In this document: in pieces, positions 10,743 to 22,522 of the stretch
Layout: each line of letters starts with the position of its first letter
How positions within the stretch are numbered: the stretch's first letter is position 1
Assembly (NCBI RefSeq): GCF_022201045.2
Contig: NC_068563.1
Coordinates: 5,394,001 to 5,458,000 of the forward strand
Length of the DNA stretch: 64,000 nucleotides
Source of the DNA: Citrus sinensis
Taxonomy: Eukaryota; Streptophyta; Magnoliopsida; Sapindales; Rutaceae
Direction: 5' to 3'
Notes under the pieces: generated by a model
Seen by the model: only the letters and a program-made list of their open reading frames with translations
The model's database searches: none
What the model was told of the DNA's origin: nothing
Made by a program: the position numbers and the translations under genes

Positions 10743-11150
10743 TTCTTTTTATAATCTCCAAAAATGGGCCACCAACCTTTTCAATTCTAAAACCGAAAGG
10801 CTTGGCCTTTTTAATTTGTTTTGTTCTCACTCATGTGCTCACCACTTGGAATTGTAATCAACCCATTTAATTTGGCAAATATTTCTCATGTCATTTAGCT
10901 ATTAATTCGGCCAATGGATTTAATTGTTTTTTTTTTTGGGCTTTATCACCATGGCAACGAGCATAAATAATCTTAAACTCTCTTTAGTTTTGATCCCTTT
11001 AAGTACATATTATTTCCAATCTTCAAAATCATGTTCAATAAAATAAATTAATTAACTAAAAATAACAAATAAAACTAACTAACAAACATATAATAAAGAA
11101 TAAAATATATAGATAAATTATGTCCATCAACTTACACGCTTCCTATACAA
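10743..11150. other. AT-rich spacer
   Basis: No gene was seen. It probably continues the repeat interrupted by the MITE at 10326-10742. Confidence 0.5.
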
Positions 11151-11158
11151 GGCACCGG

Positions 11159-11962
11159 TAGGGATGGCAAGATAATCCGGACCGGGTTGAATCCACACTG
11201 GATGTATATATTTATTCGGATCCAGTTTTGGTTTTCTTAAACCCGGACTTATCTAGGTCCGGTTTCGAGTTCACCTGAACCCAAATTTCCGAAACTCGGA
11301 CCAAGATTTTTTGTTTTAAATATTATTTAATTAAAATTTTAAATTGTTATTTATAAGTATAAAAGCAAAAAAAAAATGAGAAACAACAAACCCTACATTT
11401 CCTACAGCCGCTGCTTCCTCATGTTCATTCCCTAAAATTCAGCAAATGAATTCAAAATCAACATCGCCCCAATTCATCATCATCCATCAATCATCAGCAA
11501 CGCAATATCGCTGCCCAGTTCATCATCATCCATCAATCATCAGCATCACAATATCGCGACAATGGCTGCACTTCTCTGCAAGTTTCAATTTCTACCTTAT
11601 GTGTTAAAATTAAATTTATTTTGAGATTTGGGCTCATGGAATCATGTGGCTTTTTTTTGTTTATTTAATTTTCCCATCTTCCTCATCCTCCACTATCTTC
11701 GCAAGATCCCATGAGTTCTATTTGTTTCTACAATTACCAAAGAGCCTAAATTGGTATGTTTGAATTTTTTTTTTTAATTTCAGGCATATATCTGAGTTTA
11801 AAACCCGCAATCTGAAAATTTGGATTTTTCCGAGTTTAACCCGGACCGAACCCAGAACTAAAAAATCCGAATTTATATGCGGATCCGATAATTAAAATTG
11901 TCATGCGGATCTGAAACCGAAACCGAAAAGACTAAACACGGACCCGGATTTTGTCATCCCAA
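11159..11962. mobile_element. hAT-like non-autonomous element just upstream of the PCBER-like gene
   Basis: The ends are TAGGGATGGCAAGATAATCC and, complemented from the right, TTGGGATGACAAAATCCGGG. The flanking 8-mers GGCACCGG (11151-11158) and GCCACCGG (11963-11970) are a target duplication with one mismatch, and TAGGGATGGCAA termini are typical of plant hAT elements. The interior repeats CCGGACC/GGTCCGG-type text and has no transposase. It ends about 60 bp before the start codon of the next gene, so promoter sequence of that gene must lie in or beyond the transposon. Confidence 0.75.
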
Positions 11963-12030
11963 GCCACCGGTATCATTTTATTAAATAATAATAATAAACT
12001 CTCCGGAATTGAACTGAACGAGTTTCAGAA

Positions 12031-14042
12031 ATGGCATCGAAAAGCAAGATTCTATCCATCGGCGGGACAGGGTATATCGGTAAATTCATCGTGGAAGCAA
12101 GCGTGAAAGCCGGCCACCCGACGCTCGTGCTCGTGAGGGAATCCACAGTCTCTGGTCCTTCCAAAACTCAGCTCCTCGACCACTTCAAAAACCTCGGCGT
12201 CAATTTCGTCGTCGTGAGTTATCATTTTTTTTTTTAATTCCATAATTTCGACACGTGGCAGTTAGCATCTACTTAAAAGACTTAGTATTTTTTTTTTTAA
12301 ATTTTATTGGGTGCCGTTATTATTATGCAGGGAGATGTTTTGAATCACGAGAGTTTGGTGAAGGCGATAAAACAAGTGGACGTGGTGATATCGACAGTCG
12401 GTCACGCTTTATTAGCCGATCAGGTCAAGATTATTGCTGCCATTAAAGAAGCCGGTAACGTTACGGTAAAACATAATTAATATCATTAATATAATTAAAT
12501 TAATTAATTACAAACCAATAGCATGAACGCAGTTAATTAATTGATGTTTGTAAATTATTTATAATTCAGAGATTCTTCCCATCAGAATTTGGAAATGATG
12601 TTGACCGAGCCCATGGCGCCGTAGAGCCAGCAAAATCAGTGTACTACGACGTAAAGGCGAGAATTCGCCGAGCCGTTGAGGCAGAAGGCATTCCGTACAC
12701 TTACGTAGAATCTTATTGTTTTGATGGCTACTTCCTCCCCAATTTGTTACAGCCTGGGGCCGCTGCCCCCCCGAGGGATAAGGTTGTCATCTTAGGCGAT
12801 GGAAATCCAAAAGGTAACATAATTTAGTTAAAGCTCATTTTTTATCCAACCATTTGTTGATTAAAAACTTAAAATATTTGTACTAGATTTGTTGAAAATA
12901 TTGCGGTTAAAACCTTCGTTTTTTTTTTTTAATATCATCCCTGTACTAAATGAATCCTAAGTAATCAATGTAGATATTAAGATAAGTTTTAGGTGATTAT
13001 TAGATACTTTAGCTCCTGAATTGCCACGTCATGGCTGCCACACAAACGGGAGAAATTTTAGAATATTTTAAATGTATTACAACTAATTAATGCATGAATG
13101 ACATGTGTAGTTGATTTTAATACAACCACCACTTTCATGATGGTTTTTCAAAATAAATACACATATATCGTGACATTATTTGCTTGTTGTATGATTGACA
13201 TGGTACCTCTGATGTATTTCTCCACAAACGGAGCTTAACTTATGGTCTAATTGGTACTACTATTAGGGAGCACCTGTATCCTTAACTTTTAAGCCAAGGT
13301 GATTTTATCCAACGGTTGTTTGATTAAAAACTTATAATACGCTTATTAGTTTTGTCAAAAATATTACAATTAAAGATTTTTTCTTTCCTCCCTAAGACCC
13401 TAATACTAAATGAACCCTATGTAGTCAACTTAGATGTCAAGATAGAGTTCTAAGTGATTACCAGATACTGAACTGCCACATCATGGCTGGCACACAACAA
13501 TTTCAAACAGAGTCTAAATAACTTCATTGCAAAATAGTTAAATGAATCTAACTTAGTTTCGTCATTTGATTTTCAGCTGTTTATAACAAGGAAGATGATA
13601 TTGCAACCTACACTATCAAAGCGGTTGATGATCCGAGAACCTTGAACAAAAACCTTTACATTCAGCCTCCTGGTAATATTTACTCATTCAATGATCTTGT
13701 GTCTCTGTGGGAGAGAAAGATTGGCAAAACCCTCGAAAGGGAGTATGTTTCAGAGGAGCAGCTCCTAAAGAATATTCAAGGTTAGTTAAAACTCTCTCTT
13801 TTAAATGTCATTTAAGAGAGCCATAAATTCTGTGCCGTAAATGTTATTGATCCTGTCTTCTCCAAAATGCTGCAGAAGCTGCACCTCCACAAAATGTGAT
13901 ATTATCAATTTATCACTCTGTTTTCATGAACGGAGTTCAAACCAACTTCGAGATTGAACCATCGTTTGGAGTTGAAGCCTCGCAGCTTTTTCCTGATGTC
14001 AAGTACACTACAGTTGATGAGTACCTCAATCAGTTTGTGTAA
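12031..14042 (+). CDS. PCBER / isoflavone reductase-like NADPH oxidoreductase (5 exons, 310 aa)
   Basis: Exons are 12031-12213, 12331-12465, 12570-12813, 13577-13780 and 13876-14042. All have GT-AG borders, and together they give 310 aa, the usual length of the family (about 308). The enzyme belongs to the PIP group of atypical short-chain dehydrogenases (phenylcoumaran benzylic ether, pinoresinol-lariciresinol and isoflavone reductases), which reduce phenylpropanoid dimers or related phenolics with NADPH in the cytosol. Visible are the nucleotide-binding GGTGYIG (residues 11-17), the family signature PSEFGNDVDR (110-119) and the putative catalytic Lys135 in VKARIRR, followed by EGIPYTYV. PCBER is the closest subgroup by these motifs, but substrate cannot be fixed from sequence. 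A truncated paralogous 3' end lies at 7556-7745. Confidence 0.92.
12828..13505 (+). repeat. Direct repeat inside intron 3 of the PCBER-like gene
   Basis: About 210 bp starting near 12838 (ttttatccaaccatttgttg) recur in diverged form from near 13301 (ttttatccaacggttgtttg). They share GATTAAAAACTTA, CTAAATGAA and GCCAC(A/G)TCATGGCTG. The copies are about 460 bp apart. They are either two insertions of one element or an intronic duplication. Confidence 0.7.
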
Positions 14043-14996
14043 CCCTTCTCTGTTTCCAGCTGCAGCTTGCAGGATCTTGGACTCTTGGTAAATAAATAAT
14101 TGGCTTGTTGCAATCTTTGGTTTTTAATGGAAAAAATTATGGTGGCTGGCCTTACTTTCTTCTGGTTGTCCGTCGAATTTGTAAGACCATGTTATGATAT
14201 AGGTTCTACAGCCGCTAAACGAATGTGCAACTGCGCGCTAGATTAAGTCATTATGAAATAATTATAGTCATAAATTCATCTAAAGGCGAAAATTAAACTA
14301 ATTTATCACTAATTGTCATGTCAAATTATTTTTATGGATGATATAATGCTATGAACCCACTTTATGGGTGTGAGAGTAAAAGTCGAACCGCAAGATAATA
14401 AACAATTTGGTATTATTATTTTCTTTTTGAAAATTAATTATAGTTTTTGAAAAGTGTTATAAGATTATTAGTACTCATTTTCCTAACCTTTTATCTTTTA
14501 AAAATCACATAAAATTAAAATTAAAGTGAAATAAACAATTGTTTTTTTTTTAATTAAAAAAAGTATTATATTTTAGAAATTAAATAAAAGATAACATTTT
14601 AAAGAGTTGGATAATCCTCCATCCACACTAAAGATCTAGTACACTTGAGAACAAATTTAACGAATACATGATTACTAACATCTTGGAATTTAAAAAACAA
14701 AATCTCGTTATGTGCGTGAACCAGTTCCAAGATAAAAGAGTAGATTATTGGAAAGAGGGCAGATACGCCGTAACCCTACAAGAAGACCAATAACATTCTA
14801 CACTTCCTAAATGAGCCTGCAACAATTAACTCGTGATTCATTACACTTTTTCTTTAAGTTGATGCGGTACATTATAACGGTCGTGCACAAATGAAACAAA
14901 AGAAACCAAAAATGAAGTAACATTGACAAAGGAATTAAAAAAATGACCAAAATCTTTTTGAACTTTGCCAGTTCAGCCATGCATGCCCATCTCTGT
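14043..14996. other. Intergenic spacer between convergent genes
   Basis: It holds the 3' UTRs of the PCBER-like gene (+) and SPB1 (-) and an AT-rich middle. No further gene or repeat was seen. Confidence 0.6.
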
Positions 14997-17900
14997 TCAC
15001 TTGTTTCCTTTCTTTCCTTTCTTTGACGAAGCCTTCACAGATCCTTTACCTTTGCGCGCCTTGCCAATATTCCCCTTCTTCGAACCACCTTTTCTGGCCT
15101 TGCCAGATCCATGTGTCCTTGAATCCTTTTTCATTCGTGGATCAACAAGAACCTTCCCCTTTCCAGCCCTCACTTGAACTCCCTTCTTCGCAACCACATA
15201 TTCCTTTTTAGGCCTTTTGGGTACAGCTGACTTGTATAATTGTTCAATTTGCTTCCTCTTTGAGCGATCAGAGATGTCTGCTTGGTCTGATATGACATTC
15301 GCCTTCTTGCGAACCTTCTCAAGCTTTCGCATGGCAACCCGCTTCTTTCGGGCTTTGGCCTCAGCCACCTTCTTAGCAGGTCGGGCATCAATTTCTTTGA
15401 ATTGTGCTTTCATTGCAGCAATCTCCTCCTTGGTAACAGGCCTAATTGCTTGCCGATGCCTCCTTTCCTCTTCTAAAAACCAGTCTGGCAAGCCATCATC
15501 ATCAAACATGTACCTATTGTAAACATCATCCAGAATCTGCTCCCTTTGCTTTTTCCTTAGCATCTTCTTTGCACAAGCCAATATCTCAGCTTTTGTATCA
15601 ACCTCTTCATCTTCTGATTCATCAGAGGATGAGTCGTCACTGGAATCCGCGCCTGGAGCAGGGACTATCTCAAAATCACCTTCCACCTCTGACACTTGGT
15701 TGTGCGTGCTCTTAGGACCTGCAGCATCATTTGCCATCTTCTGCTTGGACTTTTCTGGGATAGAATGCTTTTCCGCCTGTTTATCCACCTGCGTTTCATC
15801 TTCACTGCCCAATTTCCCCAAATCTCCATTTTGTACAGCTTCCGCAAAAATTTCCTGACTAAACCACTTATTTGTAATTTCCTCTTGTGTTGGCCTTATA
15901 CCATCATCAAGTGGTACCATGAGAGGATTTGCATCTAGATCACCCTGATCTTTGTCTGAATCATAACTAGTATGCATAGTGTCTTCATCCTCATCACCCT
16001 GCACAGCAAAAACAAAATACTTAATGTTGCATATACGGTAAAATCTCTCTATAGTCATTGTTGGGACTAAACTAATTTTACTACTATGAAGATGTTATAA
16101 CTTGATACAAGTTACAAAAATTATTGTTTCAACTTAGTTATACTTAGTGCAAGCAGGACATAGGTAAAGCATGTGCTGCATTGATAATTAATTAATGAAG
16201 CATGTCAAATTTAATGTATATACATCGTTAAAAGAGATATAACATATAGTTTCAAAAAACTAGTACATATATCCATCTATGTAGTGTTGAGAATATGCGA
16301 AGTCATTTTATTGAAAATCTAAAGAATAAATCATTGTCCCAAACAACTTTAGAAAAATATTATATTTCATCTTAAATCTTTCATGTAACATATTTTTTTG
16401 CAATATACAGATTAGTAATACTATGTGGAGGCAAGTTCCTTAAGCCTAGATCTATAAAAGTTATTAACTTATTACTATGTGAAGTTTATTCTTATTTATA
16501 ACTGGCCCAAATTGGGACTAAATTTTTTTATGACTATATGGACATTTTTCCTACAGAGAGTATCGGTACAGAGAAGTTTTACAGTAATTCTATACTAATA
16601 AAAGAAAGTGTGATCCTAATAAATCACCATCGACCAGTGCTACAATGAATTTACAAAGAAGAAGAAGGATTACAATGTGAAGGCAACAAGAATCATGACA
16701 AAGTGAGAAAAAGAGAGGCCACATAAGCCACAAGGGAAACTGAGATTTTATACTCCCCCAAGTCCTAACACAACCTAATTGCAAAAAGCATAGGAGAAAA
16801 ACACGTGCTTGACTGCAAACATACACACACAATTCGACCACGAAGACCACATACCTCTGAGAGTTGGTCCTCTTGGGCATAGGCTTTTTTCGCACGTTTT
16901 CGTTGCATTGTACTTCCTCCCCTTTTAGCCACATAGTTTTCATAAGCTTGATCAAGAACCTCCTCCAATTGTTCATCATACCTAACACCAGAGATATGTC
17001 ATAAGATCACAAAGTCATAAGTTGGCGTCAAGTTAATGCGACAGAAGATAAAGGTAGAAAAGAATTACTTTCTGCGTTCTTCATCAGAGTCAATGTCACT
17101 GGACACATGCTCTTGAGTGTCTCTATTGGGTCTTTCGTCTTCACTGTCCTCAGCAGCAGCATTCACATCATCATCATCATATTCAACAGCAGCAAGATCT
17201 TTTTTCCCCTAAATATCGATCATTCAAGTTCATACAAGAATGAGATATTAACCTTAGACCACACTGTTGAATTCGATAAAAGTAATTAATTAAAACTGCA
17301 ACTAATATAAAAATTAAACTTCTGTCATTACCATCCAATGGGAAAATTGTCCTACCCAGCCATTTTTCTTTTCTGACCATGCAATTCACCCCGCCCAACC
17401 CCAGGCACAAACTCAAATTAAACTAGTCCCCTCCAAAGTTGGTATGAGGGGGATTCCAATACCACCTATTTCCACCTCAAAAATCCTGATCAACCGGGCT
17501 TATCCCACTCAAACATTAAAATCACAACAGGGAAGGGCTTTGAATTTCATAACCCAATTACATAGTGTAGAATAATAATACAATTTACAATCCCATCAAT
17601 GGGTTTGACTTTGACAAATAATGTATGCAAAACTGAAATATGGTTTCTCTCCAAATAGCAAAGATCACAGGAAAAGGCAAAAAGAAAGAAGTGGAAGTAT
17701 ACCTTAATGGAAGAAAGAGAAAATAATTCGTGATCAGTATAATCATCTTGCATAACGTCTATTTGCATCCCAGTTGCCCTCCGTGCCTTGTCCTGGTATA
17801 TCCAAAGACAAAAACAAGAAGTCAATAAAAAAATGCATGCCAACAAAAGGCATTAATGATGAGAATGCCATCACTCAAACTAAAAAAGCAGAAGTGAACA

Positions 17901-20803
17901 TATCCCAATTGTCTCCTCTCTCCTCCAATATGAAACATGAAAACCATTCTTCGATACTTCTGTGAGAAGTGGATTTCAGTGCCAAATATTTATGGGTTTC
18001 GATTCTCTTTTTTTTTTTTGCTTGACGTAAATGGAAACACATTGAAGTTGTTCCTAAAATCTACATAATATAGGAAGGAAAACTTGTTCAAGCATAGAAA
18101 AGATGCTACACTAAACCGATGGGAAGGCAGGCTGCTAATATTTATAAGAATTCTACTAAAGAAACTTGATAACTTTCCAGATTTTCAATTTCCTCTTCAT
18201 ATTTATGTACATATTTCAATCCTCCACTTAAGTAAACAAATAAAGAAACAGAGAGATCCTTAGGCTAAAAATTAAGCAGAATGTATAGGTACTCCCCTAA
18301 AATAACTATGAGTTATCCTTTTGAGGGCTTCTTTTTACTTTTCTTGTAATTCATGTCAACTTTGGGAGTGCTCTAGTAAATTTATCGCAAGTCTCTTTGC
18401 ACATCTGGGATTACCCTTGCACAATTTCTCTCTACATTATTGATTACCATATATATTGATCAAACTTCACGTCTTCCAAAATTCCGAAAATGTGTAAATT
18501 TAATTCTGTATGTGCATAAAGGAAAAATGGGGAGAGGGAAACAAGGCAGCCAACCTTAGCCCTTTTTTTCGCTAGAAGCTTCTTTTCACGTTTCTTTCGC
18601 TGATCCATGGCATATTTCAATTCCTCCATTTCATTGAGTACTCTGTTATCTGCATCCTCCTCATTTTCGCCTTCAGTAGGAGCAGAAGCAGAAGCAGGCA
18701 CGGTAGCCTTTTCTGCAGAAGAAAAGGCCTTCTTTATTTGCATTCGCCACCTTCATGACAGAACAGACATTTAAAACAAGCTTACTACCCTTTTTATAGG
18801 CCTATATATTAATACCAACTGTTATATTTATTGACAAGCATTTGCACAAACCAAAATTGACGTTTTCCTTCATGTCTCAAAGTTCTTACTAGTTATACAA
18901 TAAATAAAGGGTATATATAACTTACTTCAATAGATGCTTGAAGTCTTGCTTTCCCAAAACACGCAAATCATCACAAAGAGCTTTAACCTGGACAGCACAT
19001 AGGTTCATATTAGTTAAACCTTCTGTAGAAGACCAAAACAAGGTTAAATACAGAATAGGATCAGGATAATAATGATAAATGACCTCTTCTGTTGTCAATT
19101 CGTGATCCTTGATTGCTGAACAAGCCGGATCCCCAAATGTTATGGAAGTAACTGAACCAAGAATCTCAAGAGGATTATTGGACCAAATGAAATCAGTAGC
19201 CAAAGAAACTTTCCTCAAAGTCGTGTCTCCATCTTCATAACTGTAATATGACTTTAGTTAGCAATAGCCATCGTGTAGTTGCACAGTTATAAATATACAC
19301 AAAAACATTCAGTAAGGACAATAACCAGTAAATTCCTTTGTTTTAATTAGTTTTTCTCAGAGTAATCTGAAAAGATCAGCAAGTAGAATGTTGCTTGCTG
19401 ACCACATATCCTCATGACACATTGAGATCCATCGCCAGTTCATATGAGAAAGAACAAAAAGCTTGTTCTATTTATAAATTCAATTGTTTGGAATTCCAAT
19501 AGGTTTCTTCACATTGCCACGTGAAGAATTTCTGAAACTAATAAGTCCATCAAAAAAGAAAAGGAGCTTACCCATCACGATGTCTCTTTTGCTTTGTTCC
19601 TCTGAGTACATCCACCACCTATACAACAAGAATTTATATAAACAAGTTTATAATTAAATACCAATTCATTAAAAAAGAGAAAATATTTTGAGTAACCCAC
19701 GAGTCATTTTTTTATGAATTTCCCATATCATTACCTTACGCGGTTCAACAGATCCCTGAAACAGATACTTCACATCAAGAAGACGTGGATCGATCTTTGC
19801 AGGAGCCTTGTATTTTATACCCAAAAGATATATCTCAGCAGATGCGGAACGACTAGCAGCAGGTTTATCCACCTCAACCTTTTCAAATAACTGCACACCA
19901 AAACCTAATTTCAGAACAAACTGGCTCCAGCCAATATTACCCACAGCAAATCAAAAAGAAGAGAGGGGGGGGGGGGGGGGGGGGGGAGAGGGAGGGGGAA
20001 TCACCTGCTTGAGACAGTAGAGGACAGAACTATAATCCTGTGACCTGAAAACCTAATCCAAAAGAACAAATAAACATTCAGCACCAGTGTCAACAATTTA
20101 TGGTTACAATATGAATCCATTTCCCAATCAAAGAAACAAAATATAATCATATACAAAAAAACAGAACACATTGCCTATGCAACTATTGGTATAGACATCT
20201 AAGTAATTTTTTTTCCACATTAGCCCATCTTTTATAATAAACCAACACAACATATAGCATCATAAACGCAAATAAACGAGACAAAATAACCCAAAAGAGA
20301 ATTATTTTAAAAAAGAACAGCACACATACTTTAGTAACAAAGGTTCCTTTAGGAGCCAAGAACTGCGTAGCCAGCTTTACAGAATCAATGACCAAAGCGT
20401 TCTGACTCATGGCCTCCTGAGCCCAAGCACCACCAACATTAGGCGACCCATCATGCAAAACCAAGTCAAAAGCCCTAACCCCATGCTCCTCCATCACCTT
20501 CTTCACTCTAGCCCTACACTCGGGCTTCGTTATATCTTGCTCAAGCGATACGGCTCCTCGAATGGGGGCGATCGGGACCAAGTCAAGACCCAGAACGAGG
20601 CTCCCTACCGGGACCCGCTGCACTGCCACCTGCATCCACCCACCTGGAGCGGCGCAGAGGTCGAGCACGGCGTGCGATGAGCGTAAGAAGGAGAATTTGG
20701 AATCGAGCTGGACGAGTTTCCATGAAGCTCGAGATCTGTAGCCGTGTTCTTTCGCTAAACGGTAATATTTATCCAAACGATGCTTCCCCTTTACTTTACC
20801 CAT
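14997..20803 (-). CDS. SPB1: SPB1-type AdoMet-dependent rRNA 2'-O-methyltransferase (11 exons, 832 aa)
   Basis: Exons, 5' to 3' on the minus strand, are 20803-20330, 20052-20005, 19890-19735, 19618-19572, 19240-19084, 18987-18926, 18750-18555, 17792-17703, 17208-17069, 16981-16855 and 15998-14997. All have GT-AG borders and phases that sum correctly to 832 aa, in line with plant and yeast Spb1. The N-terminal FtsJ/RrmJ domain shows the SAM site LDLCAAPGGW (47-56) and the K-D-K-E tetrad Lys29, Asp118 (HDGSP), Lys158 (FVTK) and Glu193 (SAEIYL). A middle DUF3381 region, an acidic stretch and the C-terminal Spb1 domain with a Lys/Gly-rich tail follow. In yeast Spb1 methylates 27S pre-rRNA and acts in 60S subunit assembly in the nucleolus; the same role is inferred. 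Partial dead copies lie at 1-7555. Confidence 0.94.
16037..16583. mobile_element. MITE-like element, copy 2 (SPB1 intron 10)
   Basis: The ends GGTAAAATCTCTCTATAGTC and, complemented from the right, TGTAAAACTTCTCTGTACCG form an imperfect inverted repeat. It has the same position as copy 1 in the duplicated intron at 255-812. AT-rich, non-coding and of unidentified family. Confidence 0.6.
19965..19986 (+). repeat. Poly-G tract in SPB1 intron 2
   Basis: A run of about 22 G lies in a 114-bp intron, 20 bases inside the donor site of exon 2. On the transcript it is a poly-C stretch. The homopolymer length is likely to vary or be mis-assembled. Confidence 0.8.
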
Positions 20804-21268
20804 TGATTTTTTTTTTCCTCTCTTTCAATGAGTTTCCGGGTTTTTGAGTGAACGAGAAACAGAGTTGTGAGGTTTTTAGAACATAAACCCTAACAAAGGA
20901 GACTGGTATTGTCTAAAGCGAGTCCCATATTTTTGCTTAATTACATATAGATCCAAATATTTGACATATTACCATTTAAGTCCAGTTCCTGAAATTGTAC
21001 TAAATTCTAACTAAGGCCCATATGTTTTAGACTATATCATTCACGCCCCCCGTAGATGTGAAGAAAACAAAAAATAACCATAAAGGTTTGGCAAATCACA
21101 ATTCACATTTCACAAGAGCTGGTAATTTTGGAAAACTGTGTATTAACTTTTTGTAATTGAAATAATACATTCAAATAGTTCACATTGGATCAATTACACC
21201 ATTATGTTAGCATAAATAGCCCCATTCAGTTCAAAAGAGCCCTTCTGTCTTCAATCAAATTTATTGTG
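20804..21268. promoter_or_regulatory. SPB1 upstream region and 3' end of the kinase gene
   Basis: A 465-bp spacer between two minus-strand genes. It must contain the SPB1 promoter and the kinase 3' UTR. No clear TATA box was picked out. Confidence 0.4.
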
Positions 21269-22522
21269 TTATATTCTGCCAGGTTCCAGATTTTGAGTTG
21301 GTCTGAGAAACAAGTTTCCTGATTCAGCATTCCATTGGACTCCAGTCTTCATCATATGAGGTAGCTTCAGCTGTGCAATTTTGTCTTTGTTAATGGAAGT
21401 TGGACTCTTCTTCTCGGCGGCCGGGGAATATTTTGGTTGTTTGACAGATTTCTGTTGCACTTGTTTAATCAAATCCAGAGGAGAGAGTTTCCCAACCATC
21501 TGCGAATTAGATGAAGCCTCATCAGCACACATCCTAGCACCTTGCTGCTGCTGCTGCTGCTGTCGCCGCTGCTTCAACATTCCCCTTGTTGCTGCTGCTG
21601 GTTGGTTTGCTGTTGTAGTAGCAACGGCTGGTGTTGAGCGAATATGGGGTGGAGCATAAAAGCATCTCTTGAAGAAAGGGTGCTGCAAGGCCTCTGCAGC
21701 AGTAGGCCTTTTGCTGGGATCCCAAGAACAAAGTGATTCGAACAGGCTGATTGCATCCCGACTTGCTGATGGCATCAATGCGGAGAGATTGGCTCGGGGT
21801 AACTGTGGGAACTGATATTTAATTGCCCTTGCTTGGCGAAGTCCGTCGGCCCAAGAATCCATTGTAGGACTCCCAAGAACACCGCATATTTTGTGCATCT
21901 GATCAGCCTCACTAGCACCCGGAAAAAGAGGACAAAAAGTGAACAATTCAGCCATGATAGCTCCCATAGCCCACATGTCAGCTTTTGAGCTATACAACTC
22001 TGACTGCAACAGAATTTCCGGGGCTCTATACCATCGTGATCCTACATAATTCGTATAAGGCGGGCCAGACTTGATTTCCCTTGCAAGACCAAAATCAGCA
22101 ATCTTGATAATACCTTGCGAAACAAGCAAGTTTTCAGGCTTCAGGTCTCGATGAAAGAACCCATTCTGGTGCATGTAACTAAGTCCCTGGAAAACTTGGA
22201 AAAGCCATGCCTTGATTTCAGGTTCAGAGAAAAGCTTCCGATCTCTTGCAGCCATAAGTTGGTAAAGATTGCACTCCATGCATTCAAACACCAAATACAA
22301 TCTGTTGTTGTTCTGGATGAGTTCTTTAAGCTTCACAATGTTTGAATGATTCAACTTCCTCAAGCACTTAACTTCTCTCAAATTGAGGCAATCCTCCCAT
22401 GAAGCATATCTCTGCTTCAATTCTTTGATTGCAACAGCTTCTCCAGTGTGCTCATCGAAAGCTTGAAAGACACGCCCGAATGCTCCTCTACCAAGTTCTT
22501 TGAAACCAGAATACTTGTCCAT
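21269..22522 (-). CDS. MHK: MHK/MAK-type (RCK family) serine/threonine kinase, intronless, 417 aa
   Basis: A single uninterrupted reading frame encodes a whole CMGC kinase close to plant MHK (also called CDKF;4-like) and animal MAK/ICK. Visible are the P-loop GRGAFGRV (11-18), Lys33 in VAIK, HRDLKPEN (124-131), DFG (143-145) and RAPE (166-169). The activation loop reads TNY (157-159), where MAK/MHK kinases normally have TEY or TDY. A C-terminal tail of about 125 residues includes a seven-glutamine run encoded by CAG/CTG repeats (about 21543-21563). Plant MHK genes usually have many introns, so an intronless copy suggests a retrogene (family knowledge plus inference). No poly-A remnant was noticed downstream. 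The frame and catalytic residues are intact, so it may be active. Confidence 0.9.
   Translation of the reverse strand: MDKYSGFKELGRGAFGRVFQAFDEHTGEAVAIKELKQRYASWEDCLNLREVKCLRKLNHSNIVKLKELIQNNNRLYLVFECMECNLYQLMAARDRKLFSEPEIKAWLFQVFQGLSYMHQNGFFHRDLKPENLLVSQGIIKIADFGLAREIKSGPPYTNYVGSRWYRAPEILLQSELYSSKADMWAMGAIMAELFTFCPLFPGASEADQMHKICGVLGSPTMDSWADGLRQARAIKYQFPQLPRANLSALMPSASRDAISLFESLCSWDPSKRPTAAEALQHPFFKRCFYAPPHIRSTPAVATTTANQPAAATRGMLKQRRQQQQQQQGARMCADEASSNSQMVGKLSPLDLIKQVQQKSVKQPKYSPAAEKKSPTSINKDKIAQLKLPHMMKTGVQWNAESGNLFLRPTQNLEPGRI

Noticed and set aside
15217-15938. Plus-strand open frames of 80-101 residues
   Set aside because: They are antisense shadows of SPB1 exon 11.
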